This document shows, piece after piece, positions 35,900 to 47,447 of a DNA stretch of 64,000 nucleotides. The translations under genes and the position numbers were made by a program. Source of the stretch: Paraconiothyrium sp. Pb-2020 (taxonomy: Eukaryota; Ascomycota; Dothideomycetes; Pleosporales; Didymosphaeriaceae); NCBI GenBank assembly GCA_022419385.1, contig JAJUBI010000005.1:1240001-1304000 (forward strand), read 5' to 3'. The stretch's first letter is position 1. Each line of letters starts with the position of its first letter. The notes under the pieces are model-generated. The model had not been told where the DNA came from. It made no database searches and was given only the letters and a program-made list of their open reading frames with translations.

Positions 35900-36849
35900 C
35901 GTAACGACATCTTACCATGTTTGAGATCAGGAGTTTGATGCACAATCCGGAGTTTCTGCATTTCAGGTGTCCGGGGCATATCACACAGTGTCGGTCTTGC
36001 AAATTGGGTGGAGCAGGTATTTTGGGCGGTCGGTGGACAAAAATTACCCTTGGGATCAGTCTCACTTCATGGGCGTACTTGCATTCGACTGTGCGGTTGG
36101 TCAAAGATGATATAACTTTTTGAACGGGGCTACAACACGGGGTGTTTTGACGTTGGGAGCTATCTCTAGGATGGTCCTTTGGGTTGGGATCTGGTGGGGA
36201 GTTTGGGACGGATGATCTGGCTTTTTAATCGTATCTTGGTGATTGAAAGGGCGGTCTCTCCTTTAAGGGGCAGAGATTTTGTCCTCGCTCTGGCTGATAT
36301 TTTGGGATTTCATTATATGTAAAACGGCTCGGCAACAACTGGCGTAATGAAAAATATTTGGGGCACATCTTGTTCAATTTGCTGTACTCATGTTCATCGT
36401 TCCATCAATGCTCTGGTGTAGCAGCTATCTACAACAAATCACTCACTACTGTACGTTCATTGGGCCAGGACAGAGGATGAGCAGGGTGAGTGAAAACAAT
36501 TGACTTCGGCAAGGCAAGGGAAACCTTCCATTTCATGTAATGTCTAGTTCACATCTCGCGAGGACGAACTGCTGCACCCTGTTATGCTTGCGTTTATCAC
36601 GCTTTCGTAGGCAGTGGAATTCCTTGCCCGCGGGCTCGAAGATAGCACGTGACAAGACCGTGCGGCTCCTTCCCCATTAGCGAGCCCCGGTCGCGCTAAC
36701 CCTGACCAACCCCAGCGGGACCTTCCAATGTTCTAGGTGGCCTCTGTAGCACTTCCATCGACCGCACTCATCCACGCCAATCCTCCAGCCATCGCCTCCC
36801 TACCCCTCGGTTCAGTTTACCTCGACGGCTCACTACGCAAGGACCAATC
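35900..36849. other. intergenic between two rightward genes
   Basis: 3' flank of the low-complexity gene (TG-rich) and promoter of SEC61B. The 150 bp before the SEC61B start are C/T-rich, as common for housekeeping fungal promoters without a TATA box. No gene is seen. Confidence 0.45.
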
Positions 36850-37611
36850 ATGGTATGTGGGACGAATTTCCATCTTTCATAGAACGGCTTGGGAGCTGGG
36901 TTAGCATGCGACCGCGGTGATGTGTGCGCAATTCAGGAAGGGATTGGGATGAGGACCGCAGCACCTCGATACTGCGCTGTTGGCTTTTTGCAATTCCTCC
37001 AATTGCGGCACTCGCCACGCGTTCAGCGCTCCCACATAGTCACCAAGCGCCATACCCACCCATACATCGCAAGAGCTAACATATGGCCCCAGTCTTCACC
37101 ACGACCGACCTCCCCCGTCAACAATGCGCAGGGCTCTACTACCGCGCGTCCTGCATCCCCCAAGCCCCCAGGCGGCCCTGCGACCGTAATGCGGAGGAAG
37201 GCTGCTGCAGACCGCGCGGAAAAGTCGGCGAACCAGAGGCCTAGCAGCACGCGTGCGGCTGGTGCGGGAGGAAGCTCCAGCACTATGCTGAGTAAGTGGA
37301 ATTCCCCTTCTCAAGTATAGATTGATGGGAATGGATTTAGACTCCATGTTAGGTAGTAAATTGGGCAGATGATTGATGGCCTGGGAGGATCGTTTTCCAT
37401 TGAGGACAATGGCTAACTGGGCGTTACAGGGCTTTACACTGACGAATCCCCCGGGCTCAAGGTCGACCCTGTCGTGGTCATGACTCTGTCCGTTGTGTTC
37501 ATTTTCTCCGTTGTTGCTCTCCATGGTACGTCAACTCAATTCTGGCGTCCACTCAGCTTCTAACGAGTCGGAACAGTTATCGCCAAGGTCATGCGCAAAT
37601 TCTCCGCATAA
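36850..37611 (+). CDS. SBH1: Sec61 beta subunit of the ER translocon
   Basis: Four coding exons: 36850-36852, 37093-37291, 37430-37525 and 37577-37611 (110 aa). The first coding exon is only the ATG; a 240-nt intron (GTATGT...CCAG) follows immediately. The protein has a disordered Ser/Pro/Ala N-terminus, the family motif VMRRKAAADRAEKSA, then RLYTDESPGLKVDPVVVM leading straight into the single C-terminal membrane helix (about 83-103, VMTLSVVFIFSVVALHVI) and a short basic tail. This is the classic Sec61 beta/Sbh1/SecG-like layout: a tail-anchored, non-essential subunit of the Sec61 channel that aids co-translational import into the ER. Length is normal. Confidence 0.93.
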
Positions 37612-38426
37612 TTGTCCGGCCTCATACACGAACACATCACATCGTTACTGGTCGGCGCTCTGCTGCAGCGACACCACCTTTCTTCTATCTGCCATAACCA
37701 TTTCTTCTACTCTGGCGGCTACTGGCGAACAAAAAATGCTGAGATAGTATTGGATACGGGATACCATGATTTCTGTTTGCGAGTGGGAGGCAGGACCCGC
37801 GTCTTGGTAGCATATTAGCATGGTGTATGATAGGTTATCAACGGAAATCGAAAATGGCGAAATTCTATGCGCACGCTGGATTGACGTTGTCCCTTTTTCG
37901 AGGCTGGATGGTAATTATCTGACTTAGGGCATACAACAGGATACGTCCACCAAGCCTGACATTTGAGTGTCCAACATGTCGATTATCGTTTGACTAGTCT
38001 GCATAGGAAGACTAGCGACAAATGGAGAATCCTTCCACGTCAGCAAAGCGTCCGGACACATTGGCCCCCAAATCCACGCAAACCAGGATACCTTCCTCGC
38101 CACAGGCCACGCATGAGGAGGACGGCACCTGCTTTCCACCTTCAGTGCATTTATCCGTGCTCTGGACATTCAACTAAGCCTGCTTTATGTCACTTGACCG
38201 ATACAGTCATCGCAAGATTTTGCATTCGCAGTACGCTGGAACCGGCTATCTACCAACCTTACGAAGACGACGTACAAGATTATAGAGTGGTGCAGGCAGC
38301 TCACATACTCATGATTCGCTTGCGATCAGTGGCCTACTTTTGCTACTAGGGGGAGTCAATACCAAGGTTTCCTCACGTTATGCTTCGAGTTTCAAAGTTT
38401 CCAAAGATTCTCTTAAGTGTGCAGAC
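37612..38426. other. intergenic
   Basis: 3' flank of SEC61B and upstream region of the HET-type gene. The frames 37963-38349 (+) and 37924-38169 (-) overlap and lack domain features. Confidence 0.4.
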
Positions 38427-40306
38427 ATGCGCTCTTACGACCCTTACCTCGAGAGTGAGTTACTTCAGAGTAACCATGTGCCATATTCCGATTTGGATGA
38501 AATATGGATGGTGAATCGGGTCTGCGCTGCTACGCTTGTGGTGGGATGTTTGATAACGAGGCACTCATCCGGACCTTCCTCTTCCAGTCCGTCGCGACGG
38601 CAGCGGCGCGCAATGATTTGATGCGCACTACGACGCAGGACTACAGGGTGGTGTTCTATAATAGACACGTCAAATGTTTGCAGGGCATCAGATATGTCGC
38701 AGTGTCCCACGTATGGAATGCGACCGTCTCAGACGCACACGTGCAGGGTCCATCAACAACCTTGAAGGCGGCAGCAAGAGAATCACATCTTGGAAAGCGT
38801 CGAGCGGATGCGCGTCGGTCTCGACGGGAACTTAGATCCAGGCACCGAGGTCTGGTACGACTATCTAAATGTGCCGCAAGGGGACAACGATCTCAAACTG
38901 AATATCCTGAGAGCCATCCCCCAGGTGTTCGCCAACGCCTCATCTACCTTCGTTGAGCTCGACGACGTCCACAGCAGTGCTAACAACCTTGTTCGCTTCG
39001 GAACGAATACTTCAGCTCGTGTCCTGGGCATCACAAGTGTATGCAACGCGACGTGGTTTAAGCGTGTCTGGTCTGGCATGGAATACATACGCAGCAACAC
39101 AGTCAAGATCGTGACCTCGGACGGGCGCATCTACCTATTTGAAGAACTTCTCCAAGATGTCTTCAAGGCATGGGATGAAGAGCGAGAACTTCTGGGTGAT
39201 GTTCATGCTCTCGAGGGACTGGCTGGCATTGGGACGAATATCGTACCATGGAATCTAGGCCCATTGCACGTTGCCCGTCTACACAAGAAGATTGACTTCG
39301 GGAGCGCGTTTATGCTTCTCTCCCGAAGAGGATGTTGGTCAAGAGGCGTTTTTTTTCACGCCCTGCTAGGCATCGTGAAGGCAGACTTCCAAGGTGACCC
39401 AGACGAAGACCCGGTGAAAGCGACTTTGAAAGTCGCAACGGAGTGCCTTGCAGCGGGTGACTACAGCCCGTTACTTGTCGTACCGTGAGCTGAGCCTGTA
39501 GACCCTGCAACCTGCCGCTATTCTACCATAGAGCGGGCTACATCGACATTCTTGCCTTCGGTCTACAGCCCTCAACTGGCTTCCCAGATTTCTATCCTGA
39601 ATTTACTTTCGGAATACAAAGTTCCCACATCAAGCTCGAGAAAATTGGAACAGTGGAACACGCCGTCCGAGCAGATGGCTACGGCCCTTTTGACCCGTAC
39701 ATCTACTGCATGCATATCGCGTTACAATACACCGGTCCAGTAGTAGACACGTTCGTAGAAACGCTCTGGGCGGGACTATACAACTTGCCTACCTCACACG
39801 TCTCCAACATCCTATCTGACAAGGACAAATGCAGTCAGTTAATAGAGGGGCTAGAGGAATGGTACAACGCCCCAACGACCACACTCTACTCTGAGCCCTA
39901 TCTGTCCCACGCCCGCCGCATCGCCGATATTCTTGGACTCAATAGAAGACATCGACTGAGTCATCCGCATATTACCCCCACAGACTTCATGTTCGAACAC
40001 GGGGGGACGCTACATAATACGAATTTTGCGACGCTTATTGCTGTAAAGTGCAGTTCATGTAACAACATCTTTGCGTATCGGTTTGGGTTGTATAGGACGC
40101 AGAGTGAGGTCAGAGGTTCAGTTGCTTACAGAATTTTGGGTCTGAACTACCACATGAAGAGAGAAGATGGGCTAGGGATATTGGTCAAAGATGGGATTAT
40201 TACTGGGAGGCTGCTGTGGGCGAGCAGGGCATGTGGGTGTCGCGTGACGGAGATGGTAGAGATTACTTTGAGGGGTTTACCACTACAGAGACCGCGAGAT
40301 CTGTAG
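38427..40306 (+). pseudogene. heterokaryon-incompatibility (HET) domain gene with two frame breaks
   Basis: Three reading frames are needed. Block A starts at ATG 38427 (MRSYDPYLESELL) and runs to about 38525. Block B (about 38529-38780) carries a CYACGG zinc-knuckle-like start and the HET core YVAVSHVW. Block C (from about 38775) has EVWYDYLNVPQ, then RVWSGMEYIRS, all hallmarks of HET-domain proteins. Block C splices cleanly through a 47-nt intron (39485-39531, CC|GTGAGC...ATAG|A) into 39532-40306, ending at a stop. No reasonable intron explains either frame change: the best candidate for the second is only 34 nt or would delete the VW of the core. I read this as a decayed or sequencing-damaged gene of about 600 codons. 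HET proteins trigger cell death on fusion of incompatible hyphae and often degenerate. Confidence 0.7.
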
Positions 40307-41134
40307 AATTTAGTAAGTTGATGTTGTGATCATCGACTGTCTGCAGCAACAAGTCCGTGCTATGTGCCATAAACAGCACATGAAAGCTGCAAATTCGGTG
40401 AATCATTGATGTTCTAGATGAGGTTGATCCCCCGGTAGCTGTTGGGGTGTAATTGTGTGACTTCATTAGGCAAGCACCTGAAGTTTCGCAAGGGAACCCT
40501 CGACAACCCCCAGGGGTTTTCATATCATTGGGAGCCTAGTCTGACACTTGAATTTTATCGACATGCAGATTATGACAATCGATTAGAGTACCTTCAGCAG
40601 ATGGTCGCCCACTTCTTGAGTCAGTGTGAAGAGCTGCATGTGGTTTGCTATGCACGACAAGATTCTCCTCTAGACCGTTCGCATATAAGTGGCCAGGCCA
40701 TTTACAGCCTGGACATGGCTCGGGGGTCGGTATATATCTTGATTCGGGAATTTTATCTATGTAGAGACACTGCAGCAGTTCCTTTTTCTGATGCACCGCT
40801 ATGGGGTGGCGAAAGATAGAGGCGGGCAACGTTTCGGCAAAGGCAGTAAATAACACAAAGTTACATATTGCGATTACCTTTTCTGATTTACTTTGCCCAG
40901 TGCGGGATAATGCTTCGCAATTCACAAAACGAGTAAGCACTTACACATGACGATGACCGAATCAGGATGAGGCTGTGCTACGAATCTGCATAGCCTCAAA
41001 CGTCTCACCCACGAAGCAGCAACGTTCAGCTCCTCCCAAACTTCAATCATCCAACCTCACACAGAAACAGTCCCAATTAACGCTTCGTCTCCTCCGTGCG
41101 CCCAGAAAGGCCAGCATTTTTGCACGTCTCGGCC
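40307..41134. other. intergenic with an unassigned open frame
   Basis: Contains the frame 40442-40819 (+, 125 codons without a proper ATG) and a 134-codon antisense frame 40536-40940. The + frame reads protein-like (LEFYRHADYDNRLEYLQQM), but I cannot identify it or give it a start. The final part is the promoter of the phosphatase gene. Confidence 0.35.
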
Positions 41135-41785
41135 ATGAACGCTGAACCTATCAGCTCAACACCCATCCCCAATCTCTACATTTCCGACATCACAGTACCA
41201 AACGACCCAAACATCCTGCGAACATATCAGATAACGCATATTCTCTCGCTAACCTCCGCGCGGGACCTCCCCGACCTTTCCCCAGAGTTGAAGATTCACC
41301 ACCTGCACATACCTATAGAAGATAATCCGTACGAAGACCTTGTCTGTCTACTGGAGGGTATCTGTGTCTGGGTTGAAGTCGCCCTTTCAAAAGCCGCTGA
41401 AGACAAGTCGAGGGTGCTCGTGCATTGTGTGCAGGGGCAGTCGCGTAGCGCCGCAATCATTGTCGCATACGTTATGCATGCTTTGGATTTAGAATATGAA
41501 GCGGCGATGGAGACGGTGAGAAGTCAGAGGAAGAGTGTAATGCTGAATAGCGGGTTCGTGGAGCAGTTAAAGGTGTGGCGGGACTTGAGGTTCAGTGTCT
41601 TTGATAAAGAAAGATTGGGGAAATGGGAATTGAGGAAGGAGTATGTGGAATGGAAGGAGAATAGGGGAATTCTGATGACCAGAGAGCAGAGGGAAAGGGA
41701 GGAGGTGTTGAAGGAAAGGATGAAGGAGATGGCTATGGGGTTCGGGAGGAGAGATATGGAGGCGAAGAAGACGGTCAATGAGTGA
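41135..41785 (+). CDS. dual-specificity protein phosphatase
   Basis: Intronless, 216 aa from the ATG at 41135; an upstream in-frame GTG at 41096 is not needed. The N-terminus runs through IPNLYISDITV and ITHILSLT, the standard start of a DUSP fold. The probable general-acid Asp is in IPIEDNPYED (about 66-71). The signature loop is HCVQGQSRSA, the HC-x5-R motif, with nucleophile Cys98 and Arg104, followed by AYVMHALDLEYEAAM. A C-terminal extension from about 145 is highly charged and helical (Glu/Arg/Lys). The family removes phosphate from Tyr and Ser/Thr, often on MAP kinases. The compact size matches atypical DUSPs and fungal Yvh1-like relatives, but the zinc-binding tail of Yvh1 is missing. 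The specific target is unknown. Confidence 0.88.
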   Translation: MNAEPISSTPIPNLYISDITVPNDPNILRTYQITHILSLTSARDLPDLSPELKIHHLHIPIEDNPYEDLVCLLEGICVWVEVALSKAAEDKSRVLVHCVQGQSRSAAIIVAYVMHALDLEYEAAMETVRSQRKSVMLNSGFVEQLKVWRDLRFSVFDKERLGKWELRKEYVEWKENRGILMTREQREREEVLKERMKEMAMGFGRRDMEAKKTVNE

Positions 41786-42311
41786 AGGATGGCATGACTC
41801 TAGTGCAGGTGTCCGGATGGTTGCGTTGACTGTGATGTGGTTAGGGCTACATTTGTTCTGTAAAAGGTGATACGGAGGGGAATCGAGTGCAGGACTAGAG
41901 GGAAAGGGCATGTCGGATCATATTGCACCCAGAAGATAAGGCCATGGCACTGAAGTAAGAACATATCAGAGGTAGTAAATACAGTGGATATATTTCTGAA
42001 TTTCAGTCACCGCCGTTACATTTGCTTCCCGCGATGTCCGAAAATCTCCGTATGACAAAACAACACGAACACCCAGCCCTATGCAGACAGAAAAGGTATC
42101 ATAGCGACTATTTAAGAAACAATACACGGACTAAATCGCTCATTACTCATGCGCTACAGAAGCGACCCGAAAAGTGATGTTCGAAACGTTCCGTAGGCCT
42201 CCGCGCTTTTTTGGAAGATGACCGAATCGTAATGTAACTGAATGGTAGGTGGTCTCAAGCATGATTGAGCAATGTACATAGACGATCATGGAGATCAAGG
42301 TGCGAATGCGT
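41786..42311. other. intergenic between convergent genes
   Basis: Holds the 3' ends of the phosphatase gene and of PDS5. No gene is seen. Confidence 0.5.
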
Positions 42312-45300
42312 TCAGCCTCGTGTACGACCACTGCGCCTAACAGTGCCGGTACCGTTGGCGACTGCCTCGACCGTTGCCTTCTCCTTATCTTTACCCTTTG
42401 GTGTGGGCTTTGCTGCCTGTGCTTCCTTGGCTGCCTTTGCGGGAGTGGGGGCTTTTGCTGGAGTAGATACCTTCGCGGATCGACCAGGTTTTCGTCTTGG
42501 AGTTTCCGGCGAGGGCGGAACATCAGACTTCTTTGAGGGTCTTCCTCTGGTCTTTCTCAACGGTTCTGGTTCAGGCTTAGGCTCTGGTTCCACTTCGGCT
42601 TCTGACTCTTGTTCCGGGCCTTCCCCTTCAAGCGCTTCTTCCTCAACCGACGAGTTTGCTTCTTTGTCGTCCATCGCAACATCTTCCTCTTCCCGTTCGC
42701 TCTCAACATCGGACATGGCCTCGTCTTGTTCGGCACCCGCTTGGGTATCCTCTTGTTCGTCACTCGAGACCTCCAAGTAACTCTTGCCGACGTTGCTCTT
42801 GCGACCGCTCTTCCTCCTTGGACCTGAAGATGGCGCGACCGTAGTGCCACCGTCATCTTCCTTGTCGCTACCATGGTCTCTCCTCTTTTTACGCGGCGTC
42901 TTGATCGGCCTCTCAGACTTTGTCCTCTCTTTCTTGACACCGTTCTCGGCCTTGGTCTTCTTGCGTGGCTTCTCAACGCCTTCTCCAGCCTTCCTCTTCT
43001 TGCTTTTGATAGTCTTGCGTACAAGAGGGTCGAGAATATCGATAAAGTCCGCCGGAATGTATTGTTTGGATGCAATCGCTTGTCCGCGTTCGTGGCTCTC
43101 AAGCGATCTGAAGATGCCAGCAGGCAGCTTTTGTTTGCCGGGGAAGGTTTGCATGCTCCAGTTGTTATTCTCTTCCCACGACAAGATGGCCATTTGCGCA
43201 AGGTCGGACATGATGTAGAGTCTGTCGTCACTCTCGCGGGAAGGAGTGACACCATCTTTGACCGACTTCACCCGGCCAGCCATGTGGTAGATGAGTGCGA
43301 GATTGTCTTCGGTGGCAACCGTCTTGAGGTGAAACAAAACGTATTTGACTATCTCCGTAAGGGAATTCTCGTCATCTGCCAAGTCGGGATGATGAGCGAG
43401 TAGACTGAGTAGTCTGGCGAAGACAGAAGTCTCCAGAACGGTCTCCTTCCGAGATGTAAAGATCGCCCGTCGAGAGCGAATCCACGTTGTCAAGACATTC
43501 CGAAGTCCAGAGTCCGGCTCATGCGCATACATAAAGAGGATACTGAAATAACGTGTCGGCAGTCGATTTTGTCCGAGGTATTTCATCAACTTCAGCGCGA
43601 ATCCTTTGCGAACTTGTAAGCAAGCGTCATGGGTGACAAGAGCGAGTTGATTAAAGTCGGCAGGAGTGACTTGATTGTCGAGGCGCCGGTCAGTGGCTAG
43701 CTTGAGAAGGAAGTTGGCAGCCAAAAGTCGCTGACGATTTCGATGTGCTAACGGTGTAGGGTTCTTCTTCGAAGCTTCCCCATTCTCTTTGACCAGTCGG
43801 TTGAGCAATTTAAACACGTGGTCAGAAGCGTCTGTACGCTCCTCGTCCCCTGTATACGCTAATAAACGATTGACGAGAATTTTAAGCGCCCAAGTCCGTG
43901 CAACAATGTCGTTGTCTGGAGTCTCCATCCACTCTTCTTCGACTTCGTCAGATTTCGTATGGGGCCTTAGTAGCACCTTCTCAACTGCAATCGTGAAAAC
44001 GGCATCGATGTCCCCATCACATTCGTCTGGTGCGAGCAGTACCAACTGACTGAGAGCCGCAAGCTTTGTTAACCAGTGATCGCACTCGTAGTCGAAATTC
44101 TTGATGCTCTTTTGAAGAATTTCCCTCGCATGCCTCTTCTTGCTATTGTCGCTATACATAAGGATGGTGATAGCGTGCTTGGCCGCCTTTGGAGGGGTCC
44201 CGTATAAGGCGAAGTTAAGTAAACCTCGGACTAATTTTTGACCATCCTTGGCATTCAATGGTATCTCTTTGGGGAATTTCTTGGCAAAGCTAGCCAGAGC
44301 CTTCAGGTCATCGACCGCACCAGGAGGATTTGCGGCTTTTTCTGTCGGTGCTTCGCTCTCGAGTGTTTTGCACAATTCTTTCACATGCGTAGAGAAGACC
44401 TTGGGATGCTGCGTGGAAATTTCTTTTAGCACCTCATGGGCTGTAGCTGCAAGGCCCTTGTCGTCTGTACGGGTATACTCAATGATCGCAGGAACATGGC
44501 TCTTGTTGAAACAGAGCAAGCTGACACGGTACAGGAGAGGCGTCAAAGTCTCTAACAAAGTAGGGCTGGGCGGGTTCTCCTCGACCCTCTTGCGAAGCTC
44601 TTTCTGTACCGAAGTTAGTCCGTTCCAATGATCATATGATGTGTACTTACAATTGATTTAAAGATCTTACGGTAATCACTTTCGGGGGCCATGCAGAACC
44701 GAATGAGCTGGTAGCTTCGACGGTCGTGGGCCTTGGCGAATTTTGTGAGATCATCAGTCGCCCGCGCAGCGTCTGGGAGCGTTTTTGCGTAGAATGCAAT
44801 TAGGCCATCCAACTTTCGTTTGGTATTCTTCTCAGAACCATCCACGACACCGCCGTTGTACTCTTCACATAACCTTAAGAAGTGTTCCATGTAGGTGGCA
44901 TGCGCAACTTGATTCCCCTGGTTGGCATAGAAAACTTTCTTTGTCCTCGCATCTAATCCACGAACCAGGACAAGCTGTCGTTCGGCCCTGATCCTATCCA
45001 AGTCGGTTTCGGTATATGATTGCTCGCCATTCGGCTGGCTATCCTTGACCATTTGAGATCCGCCATTTACAGCAGCTTTCGGTTTCATAGGCGGGTAATT
45101 GAGTGGTAGAAGTGAATCATATGTTGCCAATTCAACTTGAACCGTGAGATCGGGGTCTCTGACGTAGTACGCATCCAGAATTCGAGAAGGAATGGGTCCC
45201 AACAGATCTGTAATGGTCACACTACCCTCAGCGATAGCTCCGGCCGCTACACCCCAAATCTTGGCAAGTAATCGAATTGCTGCGGTCCTTATCGGAGGTT

Positions 45301-46907
45301 TCCTATCCTTGACCCTATCAGCCAGATTCGACAAAATAGATCCTGATTCTGATGCGCTGCCGTTGACGCCCAGCTTCCGCACGATGTCATTGAACTCAAA
45401 GTGCTCAATCGCTTTCACAGCAGCAAGTCGGACCCGGTCATCGCCGTCAATGAGACTATCCGCGATATGTTTGAGTAATGTGCGTTCCTCCTCGGGATCC
45501 AAGCCCACATTACCGGCTGATGTCATTACAATTCGAGCGATTGCCGTTGCCCAAGACGCGCGAACGAGGGGTGACTTATCATTCTTGCGCGAGATAAAAG
45601 CTTGGTAAGCGCCTGGATGATGGAGAGAAAATGAATTAAGAGACGCTGGAGTAGTGAGGTAGTTGTAGGCGCGAACGGCGGAAGAGGTTGAAAGACTTTG
45701 CGAAGGATATGCAGCAGGATCCAGATCCGGAGGTGGTGGAGGGCCCGCAGCCCCTATGCCGGAGATCATGTCACCTATTGTCTCGGTCGCAAGCTGACGT
45801 AGCTGTACATTCTCTGTGGCCAGTTCGTCTTGAAGATGGGGAACGATCTCTTTCAGGCATCCGGGGGCGCTTCTCCACAACTCTCGGAGCAATCGATGAG
45901 CTTTGCTCGCTTCGTTGATGTCATCTTCGGAAGGGCCACTGTCTCCTTCGTCGTCCGAGTCGTCAGCGCGCACGGCTTTTGCGTTCCCGGAAGTGAAGTC
46001 GACTATAATGGAACCAAAGTAGGTTCCGAAGAGGCGAGCCATCTTATCTGGGTACATGTTGCAGAGGTTCTTGGCCATGTTGTATGCTGGTGGCGCTTCT
46101 TTGCGACGCAGGGTCGACTGTTTTGCATCTACGGGACCACTTTTCTTTCCCTTGGAAGCTGCTAGCGACTGCGGATCAGCCCATAAGAATTGCGCTACAA
46201 TGACATCGACCACCTCGGTCGCAATGGTAACGCTCTCATCGACCAGAATGCGCAGAATCTCGGTCATGTTGTGTTCCACGTTTTTGCTCAGTTCCTCGCC
46301 ATTCGAACCTTTGGACGGCCCAGATAAAACGTCAAAGCAGGTTATGAAGATCGATTGGGTAAGGGCGGCGGAGCCGGGAATATCGGTGACGATAACGATG
46401 CTCTTGAACTCGGCCAGCGATTTGAGCATGTACATGTGCTGGCTGTTATAAGGATGCGAAGGGTTCCCTAGGAGGGGTAGGATCTTCATGACGATCAAGG
46501 TGAATATGTCCTATAGCATGTCAGTGACGACAACGTTCAGTAGGGGCGGGGAGGCGCACCTTGAGCTGGGAAGCCGTGTATGGCGCGTTTGGCGCGAACA
46601 GGCGGAACATCTCGACCATACAGCATGCTGCCCAAGCGCGCACACCGGCGTCTTTGTGGTGTATGAGGCTAGGGTTTGCCAATTCCTTCGCAGAGCGCGT
46701 GAGCGACTCAGTATCGGCCTCCTCCTGGTCGATGTCCCGCAACTCATCGCACAGCGTCTTGAGCCGTGATAGTAGCTCTGTCACGCCGATCTGTTTGCCC
46801 GGTTTGCCCACCAAGGTCTGATTGAATTTCAGCTTCTTAACGCCCTCTTGCTCCTCTTCTTCTTCCACCACTTCTTGCGCGGCGCTGCGCCGGCTGCGGG
46901 AAGCCAT
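42312..46907 (-). CDS. PDS5: Pds5/BimD/Spo76 sister-chromatid cohesion factor
   Basis: Exons are 46907-46560, 46510-44651 and 44603-42312 (1499 aa, close to Aspergillus BimD). Introns are 50 and 47 nt with GTGCGC and GTAAGT donors. The N-terminus is acidic (VEEEEEQEG), then KLKFNQTLVGKPGKQIGV, the usual Pds5 entry. Long arrays of HEAT-type helical repeats follow to about residue 1180, including the typical CCMVEMFRLFAPNAPYT, FVLSGPS-like and DGDDRVRLAAVKAIE segments. The last 300 residues are disordered, with alternating basic (KSKKRKAGEG) and acidic stretches and AT-hook-like cores (TRGRPSKK, PRRKPGRS). Pds5 binds cohesin with Wapl and Eco1 and regulates loading, release and cohesion. It is divergent from TTI1 over 540 bp. 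Confidence 0.95.
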
Positions 46908-47447
46908 GTCGCGTGGCTGCGCTGCGAATGCGGTGTCGCAGTGGCTACAGCTGCCGGGGATGGATTGTTGCAGCTGCGCGTGTGCCGTGCGGTGGATTGG
47001 CGGCGACGCGTGGGCGCGTTCGAGTATGCGCGGCCGTGGGTGTGATGGTGACGGCGTGGGCAGCCTTCAAGAGGAGGAGGAGGAGCTACCATGCACGTAC
47101 GCGCTAAGGCCAACGCGTCAACGTGCTTCAAAAGCTTCGAAGGCTGCGCGCGCCGCCAAGACCATCAATTACACGCTACTCAACTTCAGGTACTGGATCC
47201 TAATCATCATCGTGCAGCTGTCATTTCGGCTCACGGCGACAAGCTTGTGGCTTAAAGACAAGTGAAATAAACACAAGTGAAATAAACACAAGTGAAAGAA
47301 CGCAAATCCAACCCCGCACATCAAGGACCATACGATGGCCGCTTCTACCGATGGACTTCCATTCTAGACCCCATCAGGCAGCTTGCATTTGCCGTCCCAT
47401 GACGGAGGACTACCCGTGGACCTGCTCGATAACGTTCTGTTACTGCT
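46908..47447. promoter_or_regulatory. divergent PDS5/TTI1 intergenic promoter
   Basis: 540 bp separate the PDS5 start (leftward) from the TTI1 start (rightward), so the region must hold both promoters. It is GC-rich next to PDS5 and AT-rich next to TTI1. No TATA box is evident. Three tandem copies of a 15-bp unit lie at 47258-47302. Overlapping open frames on both strands are chance. Confidence 0.6.
47258..47302 (+). repeat. three tandem copies of a 15-bp unit
   Basis: The unit ACAAGTGAAATAAAC occurs at 47258-47272 and 47273-47287 exactly. A third copy at 47288-47302 has one change (ACAAGTGAAAGAAC plus one base). It lies 146 bp upstream of the TTI1 start and 350 bp upstream of PDS5. It could be a multiplied factor-binding site or a small slippage repeat. 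Confidence 0.75.

Noticed and set aside
38711..38774. 64-nt intron that would repair the second HET frame break
   Set aside because: It has GTATGG...GCAG and correct length modulo three, but it would remove VW of the highly conserved YVAVSHVW core, so I prefer a frameshift.
42557..43255. 232-codon Arg-rich frame antisense-shifted within PDS5
   Set aside because: It is the +1 frame of the PDS5 last exon. The real frame has the conserved HEAT and AT-hook-like sequence; this one is a shadow.
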